64,000 nucleotides of DNA from Rapana venosa (GCA_028751875.1 CM054151.1:41239148-41303147), one strand, 5' to 3'; positions 35,835-47,145 are shown, counted from the stretch's first letter. Numbers and translations: made by a program. Notes: generated from the sequence alone by a model not told the origin.

Positions 35835-38800
35835 TCACACATTAGTTTTGGGGTAGGTTTTTTATTTCTATGATTGTGTCTTTTTTTCTACAGAATCTTG
35901 GCAGGGACAACTATGTTGTTGCTTAATGTATCTTGCACACAGAACTTCAGTAAACTGTCTCATCTACAGGACAGACACCATGTATCACTATTATGCTGTC
36001 AGCGCCTGGGGTTTATCACAGTTCTTGATTAAACCATTGGCGCTGGGGGCAACAGCAAAGTGAGAGGCTGTATGACCAGTGGCTTTCTTTCCCACTCATG
36101 GAATTCCACTTTACAGCTTAGTCTAGTGATCGACTATGACTCTCTGACTAGGAGGCTTCACTTGCACAGTCCTTAATGTGCTGCAGCCCTGGGGGCTAGT
36201 TGGCCTATGGAGAACATCTCAAGCACTGACTGTCCTTATGCCCACTTGGCTGAGAGAGTGGGGATGTACTGTGGGCAAGGCATCTCCACTATGATCAAAT
36301 TTCTGCCCAATTTCCGAAACAGCAGCTGCCTCCTCTGCTGTTTTGGAGGTCATCGTCAAACACGACGTACTAACATACATTCATGATCAACTCCATGAGA
36401 GAAAAGTCTGAAACATATCTGAATTTTTTCTTTTGTTTTTCTTCCCTGACATTCTGTGGCATGTATCTTCTAATGTTTTATTCTTTCCGCCTGCAAGTCA
36501 ATTGAAAACGTTGGGATGAGCACTGACTATCCATTCTCTTGTGTTATTTGCCTATATGGCTGTGTCTGGTACATGTTTTGCCTACTAGAAGTATTTGCAA
36601 TCTTTCCTATGCTTTTTTTTTGCTTGTTTCTTTTTTATGATTATGTCAAAACAAAACAAAAAGCCCACTTGGGTCAGTGAAGGGAATAAGCTAAGCCTTG
36701 GGTGTATATTTCAGGAGGCTGCCCCAGTACGAAGCTTGTCCTACCATCCCAGTGGTGACTATCTTGTTGTGGGCACTGAGCATCCTACCTGTGAGTTCAC
36801 TGCTACTATGTGATCATATTTATTATATGCTTTGTCAGAATCACATTTCAGTTTACTTTATGCATTGAAAGTATGTGTTTAACAGTATGTCTGTATGATT
36901 AGCTGCAGTGGGTTTTTTCTCATTTTTTATTAGGTTTTTTTTCTTTCTAGACTGCCACCAGGTGTCAGTGTCTTTTCAGTGTATTAGTTCTCAGACTGGC
37001 CATATTACAATGTTATTCTTCAGCTGGAATGATTGACTTAAAACTAAAGGGGAAAATCAAGAAGATAGAAAAAAATAATCTGAACTGGTATACATTGTTT
37101 TCCACTTTTTTGTTTTAGCTTTAGAGTCAAAGAATGAAGCCCACTAATTCACTTATACAAATTTGACTTTCCCAGGTTCACTTTCTGTCTCAAACTGGCT
37201 GAACATACTGAAGTGGAGTTAGAAGCTGTTTCTGGTCCTGCGATCTGGAATGACCTCCCTCTCTCCTTTCGCCTAAAGCCTACTTAACGACACTTTAAAA
37301 TCCAGCATTAAGACATGTTTATTCCAAACCTAAGATTTTTCCCTTATGTTTCATCTCATATCTGTCCCTGCCTTCAACAGCCGAAATCCCCATCACCCTG
37401 CCAAAGCATATAACCTTTATGTGTGCGTGTGTGTGTGTGTGTATGTATGTACGTTTGTATTTGTTAACTTTGTTAATCATAATTGGTGGTATGTGTAAGA
37501 ATATGTTGAATGCAAGGGCTTTGATTTGGTTTTACAAGATATAGAGCACTATATAAATTCCATTTATTATTTTATTTTATTTTTTTCAATTAAAAAAAAA
37601 AAATTTTAATTATTATTATTATCAGGCTCTGCTAAAGTCTCTAATTTAAACTTGCTTAAAATTGGCAGAGTGATGGAATGGTTAGTTTTGGTGTTTTTTC
37701 AAGCACCAAATCATTTCAATCATTGTACAAACTCAAATCCTAGCGTTCTTGTATACAGAACTAAAGAAGGAAGGTGACAGGGTGGTTTAGACGTTCTTGT
37801 GCCTAACAAGTAAACTGAGAGGTTCTGGGATCAATTCCCAGCCTTTGCCCTTTCTTCTGAGTTTGATGAGAAAATCGAACTAAATGTCAAGTCTTTCGGA
37901 GAAGACACTAAACCAGTCGGACCCATGTGCTTACAGACTTGTGCACGTCAAACGAACCTACGATGTTTGAAAATCAGAAAGAACAGGGAGGTACCTCCCA
38001 ACTGTTGTGGCAAAATTTGTAGATTGAATTCCCAACTGTCTCCCCAAAGTTGGAATGCGGCTACCTTAATGGTGGGGGATAAACAGTCGCATACGCAAAA
38101 ATCTCACCATTGGTGAACCTCATGATTTCTTGTAAAGAACAAAATAAAACAACAACAAAATATACAGAACTGCCACAATCACAGTGTGAATCCCTATCAT
38201 GTTTGCCTATCTTGTGTGAAAAAAGCTGTACTGTTCTGCTTGCAGTGCGCATGTACGATGTACGCACCCTTCAGTGCTATGTGGGCGGCAACCCCCAGGA
38301 CCAGCACAAAGGGCCCATCACTGGGGTAAGACACTTTGCAGCCCCCCCCAAAAAAGAAATTGGATAAAAAATATATCAGGTAAATTTTGGATTAAAAATA
38401 TATCACTTTCGTGCACATTAGAGTCTTGGAACTAAACTGATATTGTAAAGTTTGCATGTTGACGTGATTTTTTTTTTTGGGGGGGAAGGGGGGTGGGGGT
38501 GAATTTCAGGTGTGTCAGGGTCCATGTGCTGATAGAAAGTCTGTTACCTGAACATCGATATTGGAAGGAAACTATTTTCAGGTGGACTGGAGCCCTAATG
38601 CCAACCTCTACACCTCCTGCTCCAAAGACGGGGACATCAAAGTTTGGGACGGCATCAGCAGCAAATGCATCGCCACATTCCGATTGGCCCATCAAGGGCA
38701 ACAAGTCTGCTCTGTCGTCTTCTCCAGGAACTCTAAGGTAATGAGTTTATTACAGAAAATGTGTTGTCCTCATTGTTCATGTGTGTGTATGCGTTTTTTA

Positions 38801-41115
38801 AGAAAAAATTTGTCATCTGTTCCCACCAGCACACAATGGCCTACTCTTTCGAACAGCGGAACAGGATTTAACGTGTGCGCAAGATGATCTGCATGTGTTC
38901 GCACACGGGGCCTCAGTTTATAGTCTCATGCGAAGGACTTTATCATCCGAAGGATGAGACAGTAAAATGAGTCCCTGTGGGCAAATACAAGCAGAACATC
39001 TTGCGCACACATTAAAAACCCATTCTGCCTTTCAGATGAGTAGGCTATTTTATGCCGGTAGGAACAGATGACAAAATTTCTTTGGAAACACATGCACACA
39101 GGTTTTTGTGTTTTAGAGACAATCCCTGAAGACAGAATGTGGCTACCTAAATAGTGGTGGGTAGGGGGGTGTCACATACGCAAAATATCTCACCATTGGT
39201 GAACCTCAGAGCTCTAGCCGAGGGATGAAAAAAAAAGAACAGAAAAAACCCACACTTTTTTCTTGCAATTTTTGTACAGTTTTCTGACTTAATTTTACTT
39301 GACTACTACTGTCCTCTTGTGCAGTACATCCTGTCCAGCGGCAAAGATTCTCTGGTGAAGCTGTGGGAACTGTCAACCAATCGCTGTCTGATCGTCTACA
39401 CGGGGGCCGGGGCCACGGGCAAGATGGAGCAACGCACTCAGGCTGTTTTCAACCACACCGAAGATTACGGTGAGACATGTTGAAACTGGAGGGTTTTGTG
39501 AGGCTTTTTGGGGTTGGTTTTTTTGTGTTTTGGTTTGGTTGAGCATGTATGGGTGTGTGTGTGTGTTCTTATTTATTTTTTTCTTTTATTTTTTTCTTAT
39601 TTTATTCTTTTATATTGAGGATAATGGAATAAGCACTTATGTGCATTTTTACATCCAGTCCCCGTATGTATGCGGCTTTGTAAATGTTGTCATCTGTTCC
39701 CACCGGCACACAATGGCCTATTATGAAAAGCAGAACAGGATTTAATGTGTGTGCAAGATGTTCTGCATGCGTTCGCACACGGGGCCTCGGTTTATAGTCT
39801 CATCTGAAGGACTTTTGGGGGAGAGTGGAGTCTGCACTGATGTTAACTCCAGGGGAAAATATCCCCTTGAACGGGAATCGAACCCGGGTCATCAGATTGC
39901 GAGCGCAATGTTCTAACCACTAGGCTATCCCATGTGGGTATGTGTGTGTGTGCATACATGTGTGTGCACTTACATGTGTGTATGTGTGTGTGCATGCATG
40001 TGTGCTTGCATGTGTGTGTGCGCTTGCATGTGTGTGTGCATGTGCTTGTGTGTGTGTGTGCATGCATGTGTGTGTGTACTTGCATGTATGTGTGTGTGTT
40101 GTTGAAAAAAACACCCAGATTTTTCCTTTCTTTTATCCTTTGTCGCTTGCAACTTTGCACTTACTGTATTAGGAATGCCCTTTCAGTGATGCTGAGATTA
40201 GTTTTGGTATGGTTCTGTTTTCAGTGCTGTTTCCTGATGAGAAGACTACCAGTCTCTGTTGTTGGGATTCCAGAAATGCAGAGCGACAAAATCTGCTGGC
40301 TCTGGGTACGGTTTGGCTTCACGTGTGTGTGTGTGTGTGTGTGTGTGTTTTTTAATTCAATGTCTTTACACATGAAGTGATTTTAGACATGATATGTATG
40401 TGTGTGTCTTGTGTGTTTTTGTGTATGAATGTGCAAGTATATTTATATGCATGCAAATCATTTTTGGCAGGAAGTGTTTGGTTGTGTGTGTATGTGAGTG
40501 TGTGTGTATGTGTGTTTTGAGTGTGTGTGTTGTGTGTGTGTGTATATGTGTGTGTGTGCGTGCACGCATGTGTGTGTGTACGTGCGTGCGTGTATGTGAG
40601 ATTGAGAGAGAGTTATTCATATTGTATGTTTGTTTTCTGTGTATCTATCAGCTGTTGCTAATGCTTTGAAGGATGTTGTTTGGACAAAAGAAAAGTATTG
40701 TTTAACAAAACAACAACCAACAACATAAAAAAACAAAGAGGGAGCAAGGTGGGCTAAATTATATGATAGTTTTTTTTTTAAAGAGAAGATCAAATGTTCA
40801 TTTTTTCAGAGGTTTCATACATGTAATAGATTAGTGTGAACATGTACATTTGTTTCTGGCATTCTATCCAAACAAACTTCCTTTGAAATTTATTAAAAAC
40901 AGTTTTCGTCCTTTTTCATTTTTTCTCAAAAAGAGTGCAGAAAGTGTTTGGTTGTTATGCACCGGGAGCCATTACTCCAACATAATGATGACATGTGTGC
41001 AGGGCATAATGGACCAGTACGGGCATTGGCACACTCCCCAACAGGGCCTGCCTTTGTGTCCTGCAGCGAAGACTTCAGGGCTCGCTTCTGGTACAGGAAG
41101 GCCACCACTGACTGA
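28799..41115 (+). CDS. CSTF1: Cleavage stimulation factor subunit 1 (CstF-50), 12 coding exons, one frameshift
   Basis: CstF-50 is the WD40 subunit of the CstF complex that promotes cleavage and polyadenylation of nuclear pre-mRNA. Exons: 28799-28863, 30628-30755, 31692-31781, 33407-33539, 34035-34157, 35570-35692, 36715-36790, 38246-38325, 38582-38737, 39325-39469, 40225-40305, 41003-41115 (TGA). All splice sites are GT-AG and the phases agree, except that exon 4 lacks one base near 33444. With that base the protein is 437 residues, close to the vertebrate length of 431. The N-terminal part ([13 protein letters not shown]) matches the homodimerisation domain. The WD40 repeats follow, with landmarks [44 protein letters not shown] and [13 protein letters not shown] at the C-terminus. 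Introns are full of SINEs and microsatellites. The gene is divergent to the kinesin gene. Confidence 0.97.
29325..29808 (-). mobile_element. SINE family B with a CR1-like LINE tail
   Basis: The tRNA-like head lies at 29760-29808 and the shared core at about 29620-29660. The 3' end (29325-29395) carries the same terminal sequence as the CR1-like LINE of this window: reverse complements of ATATAGCGCT and AATCAAAGCGCT, ending with an ATT-type tail. It lies in CSTF1 intron 1. Confidence 0.8.
30122..30140. repeat. T20-G19 homopolymer pair
   Basis: A run of T (30102-30121) directly followed by a run of G in CSTF1 intron 1. Length is unreliable in most sequencing data. Confidence 0.8.
30830..31020. 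repeat. CA/CT microsatellite
   Basis: ACACGCAC-type repeats grade into CTCTCTGT and CTTTCTCT repeats. ORFs on both strands here are translations of the repeat. Confidence 0.9.
31021..31370 (+). mobile_element. SINE family A, full length, alpha tail
   Basis: The head GATAGCCTAGTGGTTAGAAC is duplicated (31021 and 31048). It is followed by box B GGGTTTGATTCCC, the core CTTCGGGTGAGACTGTAAAC (31170) and the alpha tail GTGCTTATTCCATTATCCTC. It is followed by a 60-base CA repeat (31442-31500). CSTF1 intron 2. Confidence 0.85.
32130..32545 (+). mobile_element. SINE family A, full length, beta tail
   Basis: Head CAACAGCCAAGTGGTTAAAG, core near 32255, body to 32400, then beta tail CATTGGTGAACCTCAGAGC. 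It has the same head and body as the copy at 31021 but a different tail. CSTF1 intron 3. Confidence 0.8.
33185..33385. repeat. Local duplication in CSTF1 intron 3
   Basis: CATAACGACAAATGATCTAT occurs at 33191 and 33312. GGCTGAAAATATCAT with GTGAAGTCT-like bases occurs three times between 33218 and 33370. Confidence 0.75.
33558..33584. repeat. 27-base G run just after CSTF1 exon 4
   Basis: Uninterrupted G on the plus strand starting 18 bases after the exon 4 donor. A second run of 20 G lies at 33846-33865 in the same intron. Confidence 0.8.
34345..34620 (+). mobile_element. tRNA-headed SINE-like element F
   Basis: CGATAGCTTAGTGGTTAGAA with TGGGTTCAAATCTGGG forms box A and box B of a tRNA-like head. 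The last part partly repeats itself (GTCATGGGTTCAAATCTGGG at 34409 and again at 34527). It is preceded at 34205-34265 by a short CR1-like LINE terminal fragment. CSTF1 intron 5. Confidence 0.6.
34775..34905 (+). mobile_element. SINE family A, alpha-tail fragment
   Basis: GGCCATTGTGTGTCGGTGGG through GAGTGCTTATTCCATTATCC. It is followed at 34945-35080 by a piece similar to 2895-3020 (GATAACATGAACACATCCAG-like), an unnamed repeat seen twice. Confidence 0.7.
35700..35832. repeat. TA-rich microsatellite
   Basis: TATATATA repeats with TTTA interruptions immediately after the CSTF1 exon 6 donor. A family B fragment (GCAGGGACAACT and CTGTCTCATC) follows at about 35885-35975. Bases 35990-36400 are moderately GC-rich and unassigned. 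Confidence 0.85.
37190..37580 (+). mobile_element. CR1-like LINE, 3' end
   Basis: The coding end reads [13 protein letters not shown], the C-terminal motif of the family, with frame breaks. The family's microsatellite-bearing 3' UTR and the ATATAAATTCCATTTATTATT terminus follow. CSTF1 intron 7. Confidence 0.8.
37770..38140 (+). mobile_element. SINE with alternative head A' and beta tail
   Basis: The head is GGTGGTTTAGACGTTC with box B GGGATCAATTCCC, unlike family A. The body and tail (TTGGAATGCGGCTACC, CATTGGTGAACCTCATG) are those of the beta type. It ends about 100 bases before CSTF1 exon 8. Confidence 0.75.
38805..39235. mobile_element. Inverted pair of SINE family A copies in CSTF1 intron 9
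   Basis: Bases 38805-38945 are body on the minus strand and 38942-39235 are body plus beta tail on the plus strand, meeting at the core. About 130 bases of each arm can pair in the transcript. Confidence 0.75.
39596..39938 (-). mobile_element. SINE family A, full length, alpha tail
   Basis: On the minus strand: head GGGATAGCCTAGTGGTTAGA, box B GGGTTCGATTCCC, core, and tail GTGCTTATTCCATTATCCTC. It is the cleanest family A copy here. It is followed by GT-rich microsatellites to 40110 and at 40321-40350 and 40390-40610, inside CSTF1 introns 10 and 11. Confidence 0.88.
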
Positions 41116-41452
41116 TGGGGCACAAGCAGGGTGGGGAAGGACAAGCAAGTTTCACTGGGGAATAGAGAGATTGCCGTGTGTTCAGCTGGACAAGCGTGTT
41201 TGCGGCTTACAGCCCAAGTGAAAGTGGACTTATGTTGTGTTTGGGTTTGTGGCGTTTGTTGGGTTGGTTTTTTTTAAGGGGTTTCTTGTTTGATTTGTTG
41301 CTGGGGGCGGGGCCAGGGAGATTTTTTATATTTTTGGTCTCTCCGTTTACCGAAAAAGTCCTGAAAATTGTCTATCTTTTGCGTAAGGATGCCTGCAAAA
41401 GTTGTAACAGTTGTAAAGAGTATACATCACCATGAATAACTGGTGATTTGGT

Positions 41453-41458
41453 AATAAA
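41453..41458 (+). terminator. Candidate poly(A) signal of CSTF1
   Basis: AATAAA about 340 bases after the CSTF1 stop codon. A second AATAAA lies at 41855-41860 and could give a longer 3' UTR of about 750 bases. Confidence 0.5.
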
Positions 41459-41934
41459 AAATTAAATGTACATTGAGGTGTAGTGAGGTGGTTAAAAATG
41501 CTTTCAAAGCACACACTGAGAAATATAGAGATGGAGAGAGACGCAGAATGATAGTAACAAAATTTGATCTGGTTTTACTTCAAGGAAAGAGAAAGAGTTA
41601 CTGATAATTATTATACAGAGTTATTTCCCAAGATTTCATACATAAAGACACCTAAATCAGTGTATGTTTAATTTTTTTTTCTGCAGTGGGTGGTGTCTTT
41701 GATTAACTTGTTTATCAGGAACTGTCAGTTAAAACAACTCATCTTTGACAGACACATCAGCATCAGTGTTATGATATGCAGCAAACATGTTGAATGAATG
41801 TTGATTAAATGTTGACAGTTTTCTCACTGCCATGTTCATGATGTTTTCTTTGTAAATAAATTTTCGTACAGAGTATGGTCAGGCAGTGTTTACTTTGCAG
41901 ATCTGATTGTCACAGTGTTGTGTGCACAAAACAT

Positions 41935-42290
41935 GTATACATACAGGCATATACACGCGCACACACACATGCACACACACACACAGAGGTCATGCAAACA
42001 CACACATTCACAAACACACATACACATGCATGCATGCACACACACACACAAAGATGCATGTGCAAACACACACACACAAAGACACCTATTCATGCATGCA
42101 TGCACACACACACGCACATGCGCGCACAACACACACACACATTATCATAAACTTGCATACACACACACATTCACACACATAAATTTTTTTTTTTTTAAAC
42201 ATGCATACAAAGGCACATGTCACACACATAAAATTACGTGCACACACACTCACACACACACATGCACACGCACAGACAAACAATCATTTG
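41935..42290. repeat. CA-rich microsatellite cluster
   Basis: ACACACATGCAC-type repeats, open in several frames on both strands. No protein is implied. Confidence 0.9.
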
Positions 42291-42336
42291 CGCACATGCA
42301 TACACAATTTATAAGGAGCAGTAGCTGATGACAAAC

Positions 42337-43354
42337 AGGGGCACTGGGGCCTATGTCTACAGACACTGGCACTGCTTTGAGCCCATGCCTACACTGGCAC
42401 TTGGGCCCATGCCCACATACACAGGCACTTGGGCCCATGCCTATACTGGCACTTCAGCCCATGCCTACCTACACTGGCACTTGAGCCCATGCCTACACTG
42501 GCACTTGGGCCCATGCCCACATACACTGGCACTTGGGTCCATGCCTACCTACGCTGGAACTTGGGCCCATGCCTACACTGGCACTTGGGCCCACATACAC
42601 TGGCACTTGGGCCCATGCCTATATGGCACTTGGGCCCATGCCCACCTACACTGGCACTTGGGCCCATGCCCACATACACTGGCTCTTGGGCCCATGCCTA
42701 CACTGGCACTTGGGCCCATGCCTACACTGGCACTTGGGTCTATGCCCACATGCACTGGCACTTGGGTCCACAGATACCGCACTTGGGTCTACAGACACTG
42801 TACGGGCCTATGCCCACACACACACACACTGGCACCTGGGTCCAAAGACCCTGGCACTGGAGTCCACAATCCTCAGACCTGGGTCCACAGACCCTAGCAC
42901 TTGGGCCCATGCCCACACACTCTGGAATCTGGATCCACAGACACTGGTACTTGGGTCCATAGGAGCTGCACTTGGGTCCATAGATAATGCTCTTGGGTCT
43001 ACAGATACTGCACTTGGGTCCATAGACACTGCACTTGGGTCTACAGATTCTGCACTTGGGCCCATGCTCATATACACTCTGGCACCTAGGCCCAAAGACC
43101 CTGGCACTTGAGTAAACAGATGCTCAGACTTGGGTCCACAGACCCTAGCACTTGGGGCCCATGCCCACACACACTCTGGCACATAGGCCAACAGGCTCTG
43201 GTATTTGGGTCCACAGATACTGCACTTGGGTTCACAGATATTGCACTTAGGTCCATATACACTGCACTTGGGCACACAGATACTGGCACTTGGGCTCACA
43301 TACACTGCACTAGGGTCCACATACACTACACTTGGGCACAAAGGCACTTGGAGC
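42337..43354. repeat. 1-kb minisatellite, 24-30 bp units
   Basis: About 40 units of CACTGGCACTTGGGCCCATG with variable linkers (CCTACA, CCCACATACA). The right half changes to a GGTCCACAGA-type subvariant. Long ORFs exist in three plus frames and one minus frame because the unit lacks stops. It lies between CSTF1 and the glycosyltransferase gene. Confidence 0.92.
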
Positions 43355-43424
43355 CACTTGGGGAACACTATACAGCCACCTGAGGAAGACAGTGTTTCTC
43401 AGGAGAAAAGCCTGCAAATCAAAC

Positions 43425-44280
43425 CAGCTGCCATGGCACAGTGGTTAGCACCTTGGATTTCGGATTGGAAGGTTGCGGGTTCGATTCCCATAAGAGTCAT
43501 AGGAATTTATCGGACTCCGGCCAGCTCCTACCCAGAGTAAGTGTGCTGTGGGCTCGGTGGGAAGACTGGGACCACACAGTCGAGCTTCATCCACTTAACG
43601 GATGCAAAATTGAGAGTATTGCTCAAATTACCTGACCAACACTGCAGGTGTCTGTATTTCTCGGGCCTGGTTGACACCGGGATATATCATGATAGTAAGC
43701 GTAGAGTACAACCCTGTCAAGTAGTCTCAAAGCATATGCATTTCCACAGCAGCAGCATTTCATCATCATTGTCAATGATCATCATGCAATAAGAAAAATT
43801 TGCCTGATTCAGAGGTCCCAGTTGCTCTGGCCTCATGGTGACATCAGATTCGGTTTCCCCATACACTTCTGTGCCTGCGGTGAGCTTGTGTCAAAGCCTT
43901 TGGGGTTGGAGGTTCGCGAGGAGCGGTCGTTGGAGGGACGTTGTGGTGGTTGCCACCTGGGGTGGGCAACTCACTCAGTCTGGCTCCATGACTTAGCTAA
44001 TACTGTCATTAGTAGGGGGCTTAGTAGGTGATGTTCTGCGTATGTTAGCTCAGAACAGGCACCACTGAACACCACCAAAGTGACCCAGCAGAAGTGCAGG
44101 GCCCCTCTGGCTGGTGGCCCTACGGCGGCCTGATATTGATGGGCTCCCAGTGGACCTCCGACCCTGAGGATGAGATATAACGAATCTGGTATGGCTGTGG
44201 CGGGGAGATTGAAATGAGCCGCGTAGGCACAGTAAGGTTGGGAACGTCACAGAAGATGAGGCAGCAACAACAAAAAACCC
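43425..44280 (+). mobile_element. Element D, full-length copy (about 0.85 kb)
   Basis: The head GGCACAGTGGTTAGCACC with box B GCGGGTTCGATTCCC is tRNA-like. The body contains CAGTCGAGCTTCATCCACTT, ACACTGCAGGTGTCTGTAT, GTTGGAGGGACGTTGTGGTG and GGCGGCCTGATATTGATGGG. It is much longer than a usual SINE and has no protein of its own, so it is either a composite SINE or a non-autonomous derivative with an unseen partner. Confidence 0.85.
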
Positions 44281-44574
44281 TGCAAATGCCCACGAGAGGA
44301 GCTGGAAAGGACATGCCATTACTTTTCCCAGACACATCTGATGGTGTAAAATGAACAAGAGAAGAAGAATAGTGGAGTGGAGTCAGTACTGATGTTAACT
44401 CCAATGAGAGAATCCCCTTGACTGGTTAACCCAGCAAAGGCTCAAACCCATATCCTCAGTCACCATAGAATCCCATCACAACACTCAAACAGCTAGATTA
44501 TATACCCCAATTCAAACAGCCACACACACTCACATGTGTGCACACATACATGCACACACACACACCTGACCATA

Positions 44575-45290
44575 ACCGAAAATTGATTAATGCTCTGAAA
44601 GCCTCCAGTCCAACCCAGTCTCTCTTCGCCAAAGGCCTTCTTGTGACACTTTTAAATCCGGCCTCAAGACATTTGTTTCAAACCTAAGATTTTCCTCTCC
44701 TGTTTCATTTCATGGCTGTCCCTGCTTTCAACAGCCAAAATCCCATCACCCTGCTAAAGTGTATAACCTGTGTGTGTGTGTGTGTGTGTTGTGTACATTT
44801 GGACTTGTTAGAACTATTAATTGCTATGGGTTGCATGACTGTAAGAATGAGTTGAATGCAAGCGCTTTGATTTGTCTGTGCAAGATACAGCGCTATATAA
44901 ATTCCATTTATTATTATTATTATTATTATTTCGCCAAAAAGCCTTCTTATGACACTTTTAAATCCAGCCTCAAGACATTTATTTCAAACCTCAGATTTTC
45001 CTCTCCTATTTCATCTCATAGCTTTTCCCTGCTTTCAACAGCCGAAATCCCATCACCCTGCCAAAGTGTATAACCTGTGCGTGTGCGTGTGTGTGCGTGC
45101 GCGCGCACGCGCGCGCGCGTGTGTGTGTGTGTGTGTGTGCGCGTGTGTGCACATTTGGACTTGTCAAAACTATTAATTGTTATTGGTTGATCGTGTAGGA
45201 ATGAGTTGAGTGCAAGCGCTTTGATTTGTTTGTGCAAGATCACTCACTATATAAATTCCATTTATTATTATCATTATTATTTAACTGGAA
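44575..45290 (+). mobile_element. Two CR1-like LINE 3' ends in tandem
   Basis: Bases 44575-44935 and 44936-45290 each contain the coding end (CGCC..CTTCTT..GACACTTTTAAATCC), a GT-rich stretch and the terminal ATATAAATTCCATTTATTATT. The second begins right where the ATT tail of the first ends, as expected if new copies insert into ATT tails. Confidence 0.85.
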
Positions 45291-46234
45291 AACAAGGACA
45301 CTGGTACAGAAGCACAACCAGAGAGGCTCACAAAGGCATACTGGCTGACAGGCAGAGAGACAGACATGTAGATACACACACAGACTGAGACAGAGACAGG
45401 CGAATATAAACAAAAACAAACAGAAATAGATCGATCATAAAATCACGCTATTCAAGTACAGGGCGGAGACTGGTGGTCAAAAATCAATATAATACAGACC
45501 GGCGGCACACTACATACTGAGCCAGATTAATTAACTGTTGGATGGAGTAGCGTACATATGGCACATAACACAACACTGCTTGACAGAGATAGGCCCCCAT
45601 ACTTTGACACTGGGGAGTGCTGTGGTGATTAGGGCTTGGTGCTCTGTGTAACCTGAGTGCTTTAGTTCTGTCTGTATTCTTTTTTTCCTCTTTATACATT
45701 TTTTCACCTGTCTGTTGACCAAGCTGTGTTTTAACTGACCAGGTAAATAATAAAGTTTGTTGGGATTTTGTTTGTTGGTTGGTTGTTGTTTTTTTGTGGT
45801 GAGTTGTGCATACTGTAAAATCTGTGTGGTGCCTCAACTGTGTATAGATTACAGGGATAAGTGAAGGTGAAGTATACTTTTTGGACACTGTAAATTTGAG
45901 TCATGATGCATTTGTTGTTGTTATTATTATTGTTATTATTGGGGGGGGGGGGGGAACTAACAAGTCTGAATCCCTGGGAGTCCCCCAGAATATGTACTCT
46001 GTCTCACTAACTCATTGCACCTAGGAATCACTGTGACACTGTAAGTACACTCTGGGTGAGACGTTGGCATGCAGGGGCTGTTTTCAAGTACCTCACCATA
46101 ATTATAGGCAACAATTCTACAGCTTGAGAGGATTTTTTTCCTCATTTCATGATGAGTACAGCTTGTTATGCTAAGAGCTTTTGTATTGCATTGTATTGTA
46201 TTGTATTTACTGTGTTGTATTATGTTATATTGTA
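45291..46234. other. Intergenic DNA, no gene recognised
   Basis: Contains a run of 14 G (45941-45954) after ATT repeats. The 134-codon minus ORF at 45484-45888 shows no domain or splice-site support. Confidence 0.5.
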
Positions 46235-46610
46235 TTGTATACCACTTTAAGTCACGGCATATTTCTCTGCATGAAATTCGGGCTGCTCTCCCCGGGAAGA
46301 GCGCGTCGCCACAAGAGCAGCAACACCCATCATATATATTTTTTATTTTCCTGTCTGCAACTAAACTAGGTTTTCCCTATCAGAATGACCTTTTTTCTAC
46401 AAAATTTTCCCAGGGACAAATTTCTTGTTGCCGTGGGTTCTTGTACATCGCTAAATGGGTGTTGCACATGGGACCTTGGTTTTTCTTCTCATCTGAAAGA
46501 CTAGCACCCAGACTAACAAACGGGGATCAAAACACCGCGACACTTCGAACCCGGACTTTTTGCTTTCAAGGCAGGTGCGTTACCTCTAGACCACCGATCC
46601 ACTACCACGG
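46235..46610 (-). mobile_element. SINE family B, full length
   Basis: On the minus strand the head GGATCGGTGGTCTAGAGGTA is at the right. The GCTGCTCTCCCCGGGAAGAG block is near 46283, and the tail ends in a TATTG repeat rather than the LINE-like terminus. Confidence 0.82.
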
Positions 46611-46654
46611 GTTCAACTTTGAAGCCACGGCAGTCAGAAACTACGACATAACAG

Positions 46655-46945
46655 GGGACGGGATAGCTCAGTGGTCAGAGCACTGCTTTCCCCCTAGCTT
46701 ATGTTCAGTAGCATCGAGCGTGGTTACTAAATGGATAGGTGACCGTTTGCGCGCCTTGGCTTCAGCACAATTCCCCAGCTCACCCAGCTGTAAATGGGTA
46801 CCTGCCTCTTTAGGGTCAGAGAAAGTAAAGCAGCGAGGGAGAGGAGATGGGTGCCACCCTCAATATGCTGGTCCCTGGAGAAGCTGAGGTCTTGGATGAT
46901 TCGCTCCCCTACGATCACGCAGGTTGTGGGACACCTTTACCTTTA
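46655..46945 (+). mobile_element. SINE family C, full length
   Basis: The head GGGATAGCTCAGTGGTCAGA is followed by GGTTACTAAATGGATAGGTG, CTGTAAATGGGTACCTG, GAGAGGAGATGGGTG and the end ACACCTTTACCTTTA. It sits about 200 bases upstream of the glycosyltransferase 5' UTR exon. Confidence 0.82.
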
Positions 46946-47145
46946 CCACACAACTGGTTGTGAGCCAGAAGTAGTATAGAGGTGTGAGACCCTTTGTTCA
47001 GTGTGACAGTTATTGGTTTTCGTTGCTGTGTTAAGCTTTTGTGTTTGTGAAGTTCGTCCCTAACTTTTATATACAACACAACGTTGTATTCCACCTCCAC
47101 ACGTTACCCAAGTGCTAAGTGTGTGTGTGTGTGTGTGTGTTTCAG

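Noticed and set aside
39934..40669. Cysteine/valine-rich or histidine/threonine-rich ORFs
   Set aside because: Translations of GT/CA microsatellites in CSTF1 introns; open on both strands. The same applies to ORFs at 30806-31107, 41875-42328 and 48306-48676.
42337..43354. CRISPR-like array of short repeats
   Set aside because: Units are contiguous with variable short linkers and no unique spacers, and the window is eukaryotic nuclear DNA.
42328..43368. Several 177-192-codon ORFs with GTWAHAYT-like peptide repeats
   Set aside because: They are open in multiple frames on both strands because the minisatellite unit lacks stop codons. No codon-level signal favours one frame.
45484..45888. 134-codon minus ORF
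   Set aside because: Compositionally ordinary intergenic DNA, no recognisable motif, no splice-site support.
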